Of a stretch of DNA of 64,000 bases, positions 22,709 through 29,702 are shown one piece after another. Position numbers and translations under genes: made by a program. Each line of letters opens with the position of its first letter. Within the stretch, counting starts at the first letter, position 1. Under the pieces are notes generated by a model. The model was not told the origin of the DNA, did not search any database, and saw only the letters and a list, made by a program, of their open reading frames with translations. The DNA comes from Actinobacillus seminis (lineage in GTDB: Bacteria > Pseudomonadota > Gammaproteobacteria > Enterobacterales > Pasteurellaceae): assembly GCF_002263215.1 (NCBI RefSeq), contig NZ_NLFK01000003.1, positions 62,001 to 126,000 on the forward strand. The letters run 5' to 3'.

Positions 22709-23330
22709 AACAATCCCAACTCAAAACGCCGATTTCCAAGCCTATGTAACGGAAACGCTGAAACCACCAGCAAACTACAAAAGTGAAGATACCATTGCGA
22801 AATGGTTTGAGCAGAACAAAGGCGAAGCGGTGGCGAAAACCGCACTAGACGGCACTTTTGGCGAAATTGCTGTAATTGGTGTAGCAATCAATGACGAACC
22901 GCCAGTGCTATTCTACCGTGAAGATTGGCAATCAGCAGACCGTGAAGCAGATATTCTGGCACGTTTTAACGACTTCCTGCGTGAAAAAGCGAATAAATGC
23001 AATACCGTTCCACAATTCATCGGGCATAACATTACCAAATTTGATGACCGTTTTCTTTTCCAACGTTCGGTAATTAACGGTGTAAAACCTTATTACACCG
23101 CCAGTCGTCACAATATCTACGACACAATGACGGAATGGGCAGGATACGGTAACAAAGTATCACTTGATAAATTATGTAAAGTGCTAGATGTTGAGCAAAA
23201 AGGCGATATTGACGGTTCAAAAGTATGGCAATACGTTCAAGACGGCAAAATTGCCGAAGTAGCAGAATACTGTGCGAAAGATGTTGAGCGTGTCCGCCAA
23301 ATCTACAAACGAATGACTTTTACGGAGTAA
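22686..23330 (+). CDS. PolB-like 3'-5' exonuclease
   Basis: A 214-residue protein with DnaQ-fold exonuclease motifs: YLDIETIP (Exo I), FIGHNITKFDDRFL (Exo II) and YCAKDVERVRQIY (Exo III, with Asp). It matches the predicted PolB-like 3'-5' exonuclease family often encoded beside phage recombinases. Here it directly precedes the Sak4-like recombinase and SSB. It likely processes DNA ends for recombination. AAGGAGC precedes the ATG. Confidence 0.88.
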   Translation: MKIYLDIETIPTQNADFQAYVTETLKPPANYKSEDTIAKWFEQNKGEAVAKTALDGTFGEIAVIGVAINDEPPVLFYREDWQSADREADILARFNDFLREKANKCNTVPQFIGHNITKFDDRFLFQRSVINGVKPYYTASRHNIYDTMTEWAGYGNKVSLDKLCKVLDVEQKGDIDGSKVWQYVQDGKIAEVAEYCAKDVERVRQIYKRMTFTE

Positions 23331-23335
23331 TCACA

Positions 23336-24229
23336 ATGCAATTCCAAAAAGCAGAACGCAAAAAATCCAAACTTCGCTTGGCTTTAACCGGTCCTAGCGG
23401 TTCAGGGAAAACTTACGGTGCATTGCTTACTGCAAAAGGCATTGGCGGCAGAATTGCCGTGATTGACACAGAAAAAGGGAGTGCTTCCCTTTATTCTGAC
23501 ATCGTCGATTTTGATGTCTTAGAACTCTCCGCCCCTTATACACCTGAACGCTACCGCCAAGCGGTGCAACTTGCCGTAAATAATGGCTTTAACGTGATTA
23601 TTATCGACAGTATCACGCACGAATGGTCGGGGGCTGGCGGTTGTTTAGAGTTAAATGACGAAATCGCCAAGGCAAAATTCAAAGGGAATACGTGGAGTGC
23701 GTGGAGTGAAACCAAAGCACGCCATCGTGCTTTAATTGATGATCTGCTTGCTTGCCCTGCTCACATCATTGTAACAATGCGAAGTAAAACTGAAACCACT
23801 CAAGCAGAAGTAAACGGTCGCAAACAGGTTCAAAAGCTGGGAATGAAAGCGGAACAAAATGACGGTATTGAGTATGAATTTACTACCGTGTTAGATTTAA
23901 TCCACGACGGTAATTTTGCTCAACCAAGCAAGGACCGTACAGGGTTATTTCCACCTAACGGCAATCCGTTCAGACTATCCGTTGAAACAGGGCAAAAGCT
24001 CGTGGAATGGTTAGAGAGCGGTGTGGATTTGGAGCTGGAACGTTTGAAAAAAGCGGAGGCTCACAAAGATAAAATGCTTGAAAAGATTAATGAAGCTGAC
24101 ACCAATGAGCGTATTGAAGAAATGCGTAAATATGTGGATGAAAAATTCGTTGAATATCCGCAACTGTTATCGGAGCTAATTCAAGCTATTGAAGTGCGTA
24201 AACTCAATATCAATAATCAAGAGGGCTAA
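23336..24229 (+). CDS. Sak4-like (RecA/Rad51-fold) phage recombinase
   Basis: A 297-residue protein with an N-terminal RecA-type ATPase: Walker [16 protein letters not shown] (residues about 18-32), [14 protein letters not shown] and Walker [14 protein letters not shown]. After about residue 225 there is a helical tail. It fits the Sak4 class of single-strand annealing proteins of phages, small Rad51-like proteins that act with SSB. The gene is followed after two bases by ssb. No Red-beta-like or RecT-like gene was seen in this prophage, so this should be the recombinase. Confidence 0.85.
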   Translation: MQFQKAERKKSKLRLALTGPSGSGKTYGALLTAKGIGGRIAVIDTEKGSASLYSDIVDFDVLELSAPYTPERYRQAVQLAVNNGFNVIIIDSITHEWSGAGGCLELNDEIAKAKFKGNTWSAWSETKARHRALIDDLLACPAHIIVTMRSKTETTQAEVNGRKQVQKLGMKAEQNDGIEYEFTTVLDLIHDGNFAQPSKDRTGLFPPNGNPFRLSVETGQKLVEWLESGVDLELERLKKAEAHKDKMLEKINEADTNERIEEMRKYVDEKFVEYPQLLSELIQAIEVRKLNINNQEG

Positions 24230-24231
24230 TT

Positions 24232-24690
24232 ATGGCAGGCGTAAACAAAGCTATCGTCGTCGGACGTTTAGGCAACGATCCTGAAATGCGAACACTACCA
24301 AACGGCGATCCAGTCGCTAAGATTAGCGTTGCAACATCGGAAGAATGGACCGATAAGAATACAGGCGAGAAAAAGCAAAATACGGAATGGCACACTATTA
24401 TCGCCTTTCGCAAATTAGCCGACATCATCGGTCAATATCTGAAAAAAGGCTCACAAGTCTATGTTGAGGGCAAACTACGCACTCGCAAATGGCAAGCCCA
24501 AGACGGCACAGACCGCTGGACGACCGAAATCATCGCCGACCGGCTAAAAATGCTCGGTAGCTCAAACAGCGGAAACAGCAATAATAATTGGGCAACCGAA
24601 CCGGCAGGAAACCCACCACCAACCAATCCATATAACCACGTAATGACAGATTCAGAATCACGAGATTTTGATGATGATATTCCGTTTTGA
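24232..24690 (+). CDS. ssb: Single-stranded DNA-binding protein
   Basis: A 152-residue protein. Residues 1-105 form the OB fold ([20 protein letters not shown], then [20 protein letters not shown]). A short Gly/Asn-rich linker leads to the conserved acidic tip DFDDDIPF, which recruits host repair proteins. It is shorter than the chromosomal E. coli SSB (178) and coupled to the Sak4-like gene, so it is a phage paralogue for replication and recombination. Confidence 0.95.
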   Translation: MAGVNKAIVVGRLGNDPEMRTLPNGDPVAKISVATSEEWTDKNTGEKKQNTEWHTIIAFRKLADIIGQYLKKGSQVYVEGKLRTRKWQAQDGTDRWTTEIIADRLKMLGSSNSGNSNNNWATEPAGNPPPTNPYNHVMTDSESRDFDDDIPF

Positions 24691-24784
24691 ATGTATAGGA
24701 ACATTGTTATACTAGCCTTAAGGTTGTAAACTATTCGAAATATCAATTAATTATCAATCACCTCAATATCCTATTGGAGGAACA

Positions 24785-25498
24785 ATGATTCACTTACTTA
24801 GCTCATCCTCTTTTTCCTTTTCTAAAATACCGGAAAAACAAAATCAAGATAGCATACTCGCTTGCACAAAATACAATCAAGGCTATTTATTCGCCGTTGC
24901 TGATGGTGTTGGTGGCTATAAAGGCGGAGAGATAGCCTCTAAAATTGCAATCCAAAATTTAGAGACTGCTCACAACAATGTATTTTCTGCCAGCTTAGCT
25001 GAAATTAAGCAACTTGCACCGGAATATCATCAAGCCTCAACCACTTTAACTTTTGGTTATTTAACCGAAGAAGGTCTATATGTAGGTCATATTGGTGATT
25101 GCCGCTTATATATTAAATCCGGGAAAAAACTTATCCAAAAAACCAAAGATCATACGACACATCAAAAATTGCTGGATGAAAAAATTTATACTAAGAAAGA
25201 ATTAAAAGAACTTTCGGGGAAAAATATCATCACTACCGCAATTTCAACACAAGTCGAAATGAAACCGGATGAATTCTTTATTCCGATGTCCGAACTTAAA
25301 GATGAGAATAATGAAGTTTCCATCTACATTATGTCAGATGGTGCTCATCATTTTTGGGAACATCGTCCACGCTTCTCTGAAAAAACAATAAACAGCATTG
25401 TGAAATTTTCGGCAGCATTACAAAAAAGAATAGAGAAATCACCTACTGACGATTATTCTCTCGTTGCTGTTCAATTTAAAATTTCAGAAACAGAGTAA
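24785..25498 (+). CDS. PP2C-type serine/threonine phosphatase
   Basis: A 237-residue single-domain protein with PP2C metal-binding motifs: VADGVGGYKGGE (residues about 38-49), GHIGDCRLYI, MSDGAHHFWE and DDYSLVAVQF. The motifs appear intact. Start ATG at 24785 with an excellent TTGGAGG ribosome binding site. A kinase partner was not found in the window. It sits between ssb and the second C4-type cassette, with a separate upstream gap, and so looks like a moron acquisition. It could dephosphorylate host or phage kinase targets. Its ribosome binding region shares 11 bases with the antisense loop of cassette C. Confidence 0.85.
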   Translation: MIHLLSSSSFSFSKIPEKQNQDSILACTKYNQGYLFAVADGVGGYKGGEIASKIAIQNLETAHNNVFSASLAEIKQLAPEYHQASTTLTFGYLTEEGLYVGHIGDCRLYIKSGKKLIQKTKDHTTHQKLLDEKIYTKKELKELSGKNIITTAISTQVEMKPDEFFIPMSELKDENNEVSIYIMSDGAHHFWEHRPRFSEKTINSIVKFSAALQKRIEKSPTDDYSLVAVQFKISETE

Positions 25499-25505
25499 GT
25501 TCTTA

Positions 25506-25590
25506 TTGACAACACCACTTACAACGGATAGGATAACCGCACTACTAAACAAACGGCGGTTATCCGCACCCGACAGCAAGCGGTTTTTTT
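25506..25590 (+). promoter_or_regulatory. Cassette B: promoter, upstream target copy and attenuator
   Basis: TTGACA (25506-25511) and TAGGAT (25529-25534), 17-base spacer. The leader has target copies ACTAC (25541-25545) and ACAAACGG (25549-25556) within hairpin ATAACCGC/GCGGTTAT (25533-25563), then GCGG with seven T (25580-25590), parallel to cassette A. Confidence 0.75.
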
Positions 25591-25604
25591 GTACCTAAAA
25601 TTTG

Positions 25605-25720
25605 CTAATTGCCCAGATCTGGGTAATTAGAAAATCTAAGGTCGGGTCGAGAGAACCTAATACAATACCTCACGGAAATAAGTTCCGCCGCCCGTTTGCG
25701 GTAGTTGAAGCCCGATCACC
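25605..25720 (+). ncRNA. C4-type antisense RNA, cassette B
   Basis: A 26-base near-perfect palindrome centred on AGATCT (25605-25630) precedes a core closed by GGTCGGG (25640-25646) and CCCGATC (25711-25717). The shared AATACAATAC is present. Antisense segments CCGTTTG (25692-25698) and GTAGTT (25701-25706) match the upstream copies and CAAACGG (25748-25754), which overlaps the CGGAG ribosome binding site. The regulated gene is now only a stub (25765-25824), so this RNA may act on the stub and the coupled membrane protein gene behind it. Confidence 0.75.
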
Positions 25721-25764
25721 CACTAAGTGATCAAATTACTAACTAAACAAACGGAGACAGTAAA

Positions 25765-25824
25765 ATGTCAAATTTAACCATTCTTAACACACTAAAGGAG
25801 CAAATTGATGTGGAACATCACTAA
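25765..25824 (+). pseudogene. Antirepressor stub (19 codons)
   Basis: The frame starts MSNLTILNT, identical to the first residues of the KilA-N gene at 20608, then diverges (LKEQIDVEHH) and stops. The body of the gene has been lost. The remaining coding sequence overlaps the start of the small membrane protein gene at 25808, which could give translational coupling. Confidence 0.75.
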
Positions 25825-26032
25825 ACGCCCTTTTGAGAAAGAAACCTTAGACGACTGGGCAAAACTTTCAGTAGATGTTGCAAAGGTTGCAATCTTAGCA
25901 ATTCCTGTTATCCTTTACGGTAAAGACCCGATAATAATCAAAATCATCAATGCCGTTTTACTTGGTATTGGGGTATATGGTGGGTTGTTTGCTGGGCGTA
26001 AATTCAGAAAAATGAAAGAGGAGATACAATAA
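25808..26032 (+). CDS. Small membrane protein
   Basis: A 74-residue protein from the ATG at 25808 with AAAGGAG upstream; a TTG one codon earlier is less likely. Residues about 22-60 form two hydrophobic segments (VAKVAILAIPVILYG and IINAVLLGIGVYGGLFAG) with a charged C-terminus. It replaces the body of the antirepressor in cassette B and is coupled to the next tiny gene by a TAATG overlap. It might be an exclusion or toxin-like membrane peptide controlled by the antisense RNA; this is inference. Confidence 0.65.
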   Translation: MWNITKRPFEKETLDDWAKLSVDVAKVAILAIPVILYGKDPIIIKIINAVLLGIGVYGGLFAGRKFRKMKEEIQ

Positions 26033-26115
26033 TGGGATTAACATTCGGACTAGCGGTATTCGCCGTAGTAATGATAGGTTGGGCATATTTTGCCAACCAA
26101 GCCGCTAAACATTAA
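26032..26115 (+). CDS. 27-residue single-span membrane peptide
   Basis: The ATG overlaps the previous stop (TAATG) and AGAGGAG lies upstream. The peptide is almost wholly one transmembrane helix (LTFGLAVFAVVMIGWAYFA) with a short polar end. Its tight coupling to the membrane protein before it supports a real gene. It is followed by a strong terminator. Confidence 0.6.
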   Translation: MGLTFGLAVFAVVMIGWAYFANQAAKH

Positions 26116-26124
26116 AAAATTCTT

Positions 26125-26155
26125 AAAAAGCCTGTTTACAACACAGGCTTTTTTA
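26125..26155 (+). terminator. Terminator before cassette C
   Basis: Stem AAAGCCTGT/ACAGGCTTT with a 7-base loop followed by T residues. It isolates cassette C from upstream transcription. Confidence 0.85.
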
Positions 26156-26254
26156 TTGACAAACCCCACCCTTTTATCTTACTATCTGCCTCAAGGTGTC
26201 AGAACCTTTTCCAATAGGCGGTAGTAAGCAGATCGCCAAAAGCGATCTTTTTTT
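26156..26254 (+). promoter_or_regulatory. Cassette C: promoter, upstream target copy and terminator
   Basis: TTGACA (26156-26161) and TACTAT (26180-26185; 18-base spacer, or TTACTA with 17). Target copies TCAGAAC (26199-26205) and CCAATAGG (26211-26218) follow. A strong hairpin AGATCGC/GCGATCT (26230-26248) with seven T comes next, so transcripts into the antisense core and antirepressor are attenuated. Confidence 0.75.
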
Positions 26255-26269
26255 ATGCCGATATCTCGC

Positions 26270-26350
26270 AACGTCGAGAGGGCGACTAATACAATACCTT
26301 CGGGGAATACGTCCACCCTAACCTATTGGAGGGTTCTGAACCTCTCGGCA
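26270..26350 (+). ncRNA. C4-type antisense RNA, cassette C
   Basis: The core is closed by CGAGAGG (26275-26281) and CCTCTCG (26341-26347) and has the shared AATACAATAC. Antisense segments CCTATTGG (26322-26329) and GTTCTGA (26333-26339) are exactly complementary (8 and 7 bases) to both target sets: CCAATAGG at 26211-26218 and 26381-26388, and TCAGAAC at 26199-26205 and 26357-26363. The downstream CCAATAGG continues into the AGGAG ribosome binding site of the next gene. This is the clearest of the three copies. Confidence 0.82.
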
Positions 26351-26398
26351 CCAGTGTCAGAACTGGTCAATTTCAGAAAACCAATAGGAGCAGTCAAA

Positions 26399-27043
26399 AT
26401 GACTAATTTAGCAATTCTTAATAACTCAATTCGTACTTTAAATAATCTTTATTCATTAGCAGATCTTCATAGGGCAAGTGGAAACGATCCAAAACATCGT
26501 CCTACTTATTTTTTGCGAAATGATCAAACAAAAGCTCTAATTGCAGAGATTGAAAGCGAAAATCCAACCTGTGAGAAATCTCACAGCTCAGTTTTAATTG
26601 TCAAAAATGGCATTGGCACATACGCCTGCAAAGAAATCGTAATTGCCTATGCAGCGTGGATCAGCCCACAGTTTCATCTTGTGGTTTTGCGTGCGTTTTT
26701 AAACCAAGTTGAACAACCAAAACAACTTACCCTACCGGAGCCGGAAAAGAAATATACCTTCGACTTTACCGAAGATGAACTCCAAAGCCTCGTATGGGCT
26801 TGGTTCGCTTTCGTGCGAGGTATTCACACTTTCCGCTATATCTACCCGATGTTTCAAAAACTCGGCTCAAATATGGCTGGCGAAATCTACGGACAGGGTT
26901 TTGAATATAGCCACACTGCACAATCAGCTCACAAAATCCTTGAACGGATTACCAAAGAATTTGATTGCGACCCGATGACAAGCTGGCGCGTATTAAAATA
27001 CGTCCGAGAATTTGACCCGACATTCAAAAAATTAGTTATTTAG
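26399..27043 (+). CDS. KilA-N antirepressor with P22AR-like C-terminal domain
   Basis: About 214 residues from the ATG at 26399, chosen because AGGAG lies 9 bases upstream and because a longer frame upstream runs through the antisense RNA. The N-terminal KilA-N domain (KNGIGTYACKEIVIAYAAWI) is almost the same as in the gene at 20608. The C-terminal part (TEDELQSLVWAWFAFVRG) resembles the P22 antirepressor C-terminal domain. It probably inactivates a repressor by binding it. Translation should be blocked when the C4-type RNA pairs at the ribosome binding site. Confidence 0.82.
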   Translation: MTNLAILNNSIRTLNNLYSLADLHRASGNDPKHRPTYFLRNDQTKALIAEIESENPTCEKSHSSVLIVKNGIGTYACKEIVIAYAAWISPQFHLVVLRAFLNQVEQPKQLTLPEPEKKYTFDFTEDELQSLVWAWFAFVRGIHTFRYIYPMFQKLGSNMAGEIYGQGFEYSHTAQSAHKILERITKEFDCDPMTSWRVLKYVREFDPTFKKLVI

Positions 27044-27062
27044 TAAACTTTTAATCAAAACC

Positions 27063-27091
27063 GACCGCTCTTTATGGGCGGTTTTTTATTA
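27063..27091 (+). terminator. Terminator after antirepressor C
   Basis: Stem CCGCTC/GGGCGG (one G-U pair) with a TTTAT loop and six T. Confidence 0.75.
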
Positions 27092-27106
27092 CCAAAAGGA
27101 AATATC

Positions 27107-27376
27107 ATGATACTTAATTACTTTAAAACCAAACGCCAATTATTCAATGAAATTGAACAATTAAAAGAAAAGCTCCGTGACCAAACGCGAGAAAATGAAT
27201 TAATGGAAAATGCACTTAACACTGCATTAAACCGTCACGAAGATTTAAAAGAAAAATTAAAACAAACGAACGAGGAAATAATCCGCCTTAAGATTAAATG
27301 CAAGCAAATGGCGGATGAAAACGTAAAACGCCCTCGCTTTAGCGCGAAAAGAAAAAAGGGGAAACACATGATATAA
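27107..27376 (+). CDS. Coiled-coil hypothetical protein
   Basis: An 89-residue protein from the ATG at 27107 (AAAAGGA upstream). Residues about 8-70 are a continuous charged coiled coil (FNEIEQLKEKLRDQTREN), then a basic tail (RPRFSAKRKKGKH). No family was recognised. It may be a small DNA- or protein-binding accessory protein. Confidence 0.6.
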   Translation: MILNYFKTKRQLFNEIEQLKEKLRDQTRENELMENALNTALNRHEDLKEKLKQTNEEIIRLKIKCKQMADENVKRPRFSAKRKKGKHMI

Positions 27377-27459
27377 AGCTATCGGAAATTCAATGGCGGT
27401 TCCGGTCATGAAATGGATTGGGCTAAGACTACAAGATTATTTAACTATGGAGAAAAACA

Positions 27460-27963
27460 ATGAAACAACTTATCCAACAAATCGAACAATGGGCGGAAGC
27501 TCGCAACCTGATTAAAGGCTCAACGCCACAAAAACAAATGCTTAAACTGATGGAAGAGTTTGGAGAACTCTGTTATGGAGTATCAACTAATGACTTTGAA
27601 ACTGTTTTAGATAGTATTGGGGATTGTCTTGTTGTTTGTACAATTATGCGTAAACAGCTCAAAATGGAAAAGCTATTTAGTATTAGTCATTGTGATAACA
27701 CCAATTTTAATTGTGGAGTCGCTGCTCAGATTGTACAGGCTAATATTGATTTAGGAAATATTGCAAATGAGTTGGCTAAAAACTGTGATGTACCTCGATT
27801 AGAAGATTACTTAAGTGGCTTTGAAAATCAACTTGAGCTTATTACTAAATTTTACAAAACAGACGTACATACATCCCTTATTTATGCTTACCGCCAAATC
27901 AAAGACCGCAAGGGAAAAATGATAGATGGTGTGTATGTTAAAGAGGAAGATTTATGCGATTAG
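27460..27963 (+). CDS. MazG-like nucleotide pyrophosphohydrolase
   Basis: A 167-residue protein with a MazG-type all-alpha NTPase core: QMLKLMEEFGELCYGV (EExxE-type) and TVLDSIGDCLVVCTIM (the ExxD-like second half). Phage MazG-like proteins hydrolyse non-canonical or alarmone-related nucleotides. The extra C-terminal part (YKTDVHTSLIYAYRQIKDRK) repeats an all-alpha core-like helix. The ATG at 27460 follows ATGGAGAAAA. Confidence 0.82.
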   Translation: MKQLIQQIEQWAEARNLIKGSTPQKQMLKLMEEFGELCYGVSTNDFETVLDSIGDCLVVCTIMRKQLKMEKLFSISHCDNTNFNCGVAAQIVQANIDLGNIANELAKNCDVPRLEDYLSGFENQLELITKFYKTDVHTSLIYAYRQIKDRKGKMIDGVYVKEEDLCD

Positions 27964-28073
27964 AAGCAGAAAAATTTGCCAAAATTCTCTCTCATCTTCA
28001 GGGAATTTGTACAACCTTAGGCTATGAAGATATTAAATTCCTTTGTTGGCTAGAAAAAAACGAACAAGCCTAG
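27954..28073 (+). CDS. 39-residue hypothetical protein
   Basis: A frame from the ATG at 27954 (AAGAGGAAG upstream) overlapping the end of the MazG-like gene by ten bases and ending on the terminator. It is helical (LEAEKFAKILSHLQG) with two Cys residues. The strong ribosome binding site and coupling support expression. Confidence 0.55.
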   Translation: MRLEAEKFAKILSHLQGICTTLGYEDIKFLCWLEKNEQA

Positions 28074-28090
28074 CTAAAGCTAGGTTTTTT
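28069..28090 (+). terminator. Terminator before the excisionase gene
   Basis: Stem CCTAGC/GCTAGG with a TAAA loop and six T. The stem overlaps the last codons of the 39-residue gene. Confidence 0.85.
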
Positions 28091-28108
28091 ATTGGAGGTA
28101 AATATAAT

Positions 28109-28288
28109 ATGGAACGACAAACAACATTATTGAGCAGAACACAAGTAATCGAAATAACAAGTTTAAGTTCAACGACAATATGGCGTATGATGAAACAAGG
28201 TACATTTCCTAAAAGCGTGAAAGCCTCTATGCGTCGTGTAGCTTGGCGTAAAGAGGATATAGATAAATGGCTTGCTGAACATATTTAG
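28109..28288 (+). CDS. AlpA/excisionase-type regulator
   Basis: A 59-residue protein from the ATG at 28109 with a strong GGAGGT site; longer upstream readings would pass through the terminator. Residues (LLSRTQVIEITSLSSTTIWR, MMKQGTFPKSV, VAWRKEDIDKWL) match the AlpA/MerR-like helix-turn-helix of prophage excisionase regulators. It is convergent with the integrase gene, ten bases away, suggesting a role in excision. Confidence 0.88.
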   Translation: MERQTTLLSRTQVIEITSLSSTTIWRMMKQGTFPKSVKASMRRVAWRKEDIDKWLAEHI

Positions 28289-28297
28289 TAATATCGG

Positions 28298-29497
28298 TTA
28301 GTTATAATCCCCATTTATCCATTCATCTATCTTATCTGCCCATGTTTGCAACATTTCTCGGCGTTGTTCTGAATATTCTGCTTTATTATAGATGGAGCGG
28401 ACACCTTGCTGTTCATGGGCAAGACTTTTCTCAATCCAATCAGAATTAAATCCCATTTCATGTAATAGTGTTGAGCCAGTGCGTCGCAAATCATGAACCG
28501 TAAAATCATCAATTAATTGTCCATCACGGTTAATGTATTTAATACAATTTGCAATAACCCTATTAAGTGAACTTCTTGCTATAGGCTGTTGACGATTTAT
28601 TCTTCCTGGTAATAAATATGGAGACCCCTCGGAATAAATTTGAAATGCTACGATTAAATCAATTGCTTGCTCAGATAAATAAACATTATGCGCACGCCCT
28701 GCTTTCATTCGTTCCGCTGGAATGGTCCAAACTTTATTTTTAAAATCTATTTCATTCCATTTAGCATCAATTAATTCACTTTTACGAACCAAAGTAAGTA
28801 AAATAAATTTTACCGCTTTCTTTAACCCAAAATCTGATTGTGTTTCTTCAAGAGCGTTAAAGAACAAGTGAATTTCTCTTGGGGTTAAGGTACGTTCACG
28901 CTTTTTAAAGGTAGCAATAGATGAATTAGAAATATCATCAGCAGGATTTGCGAACTTGTGTCCACGTTGAATAGCATAACGATAAACGTTAGCGATTAAA
29001 TCACGCACAAAAATAGCAGTAGATGGTGCGCCACGATCTTTGATTTTTTCGCAATGAGTACGGATTTCATCTGTTGTGATTTCCGTCATCAGCCGATTTC
29101 CGAATGTATTTTTTATATCTCGCTCATAAGTAGCAACACGTAAAGCCTTGGTGCTATCAGCAAGCTGTACATCAGCAAGATATTTTTCAGCAAACGCACA
29201 GAAACGATCAGCATTACGAATTTTATTCCGCTCATTACGCTTTATACTTGCCGGAGAAATGCCATCACTCACTTGCTTACGCGCAATCATCAAACGCTCA
29301 CGAGCTTCAACTAAGTTAATTCCATCCGTTCCATATTTGCCAATGGTCAAAGTTTCTCGTCTTCCATTAATTCTGTAGTCATAACGGAAAATAATTGTTC
29401 CAGATGTCAAAACAGCGACATAAAGTCCGTCACGATCGGCAACTTTATAGATTTTTTCCTTTGGTTTCAGTGATTTAATCTTTGTATCTGTAAGCAT
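28298..29497 (-). CDS. int: Tyrosine integrase (P4 type)
   Basis: A 399-residue protein. Residues 1-90 are a DUF4102-type arm-binding domain (LTDTKIKSLKPKEKIYKVAD). The catalytic domain shows VRKSELIDAKW (Arg I), HDLRRTGSTLLHE (His-x2-Arg) and a C-terminal YNKAEY with the Tyr nucleophile near residue 373. It catalyses integration at the guaA end. Its promoter side faces guaA, with repeats at 29501-29700 that could be arm sites. Confidence 0.95.
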   Translation of the reverse strand: MLTDTKIKSLKPKEKIYKVADRDGLYVAVLTSGTIIFRYDYRINGRRETLTIGKYGTDGINLVEARERLMIARKQVSDGISPASIKRNERNKIRNADRFCAFAEKYLADVQLADSTKALRVATYERDIKNTFGNRLMTEITTDEIRTHCEKIKDRGAPSTAIFVRDLIANVYRYAIQRGHKFANPADDISNSSIATFKKRERTLTPREIHLFFNALEETQSDFGLKKAVKFILLTLVRKSELIDAKWNEIDFKNKVWTIPAERMKAGRAHNVYLSEQAIDLIVAFQIYSEGSPYLLPGRINRQQPIARSSLNRVIANCIKYINRDGQLIDDFTVHDLRRTGSTLLHEMGFNSDWIEKSLAHEQQGVRSIYNKAEYSEQRREMLQTWADKIDEWINGDYN

Positions 29498-29500
29498 ATC

Positions 29501-29702
29501 ATACCGCCAAAAATACCGTCATCATCATAACGGTATTTTCACTCTTTTTTAAAGAGTATGCAAGTTAATACCGTCATTTATACCGTCAAAAATATGAACT
29601 AACTTGAAATATTATGAAACGTTATGAAATGAAAAAGCCCTGTATTAACAAGGCTTTTAGTGATTTTTGAAACGTTATGAAACGTAGTGAAATGTGAAAT
29701 TT
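29501..29702. repeat. Repeats between int and guaA (likely attachment-site arm region)
   Basis: Three exact ATACCGTCA copies lie at 29513-29521, 29568-29576 and 29580-29588, plus a variant at 29501-29509 and an inverted CGGTAT at 29531-29536. Two exact TGAAACGTTATGAAA copies lie at 29615-29629 and 29668-29682, extended by degenerate TGAAA units up to 29700. A hairpin AAAAGCC/GGCTTTT lies between (29632-29658). Such clustered repeats beside int usually bind integrase or Xis. The core attachment sequence cannot be named because the other end of the prophage is outside the window. Confidence 0.6.

Noticed and set aside
26255-26398. N-terminal extension of the cassette C antirepressor
   Set aside because: The extension would be translated from inside the terminator and antisense RNA, while the ATG at 26399 has a proper ribosome binding site and matches its paralogue.
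27396-27518. A 40-codon frame between the coiled-coil and MazG-like genes
   Set aside because: It overlaps the MazG-like gene in another frame and resembles nothing known.
1-29700. CRISPR array or tRNA genes in the prophage
   Set aside because: No spaced direct repeats of CRISPR type and no tRNA-like folds were seen; the repeated elements are coding hexapeptide units, iterons, operators and C4-type cassettes.
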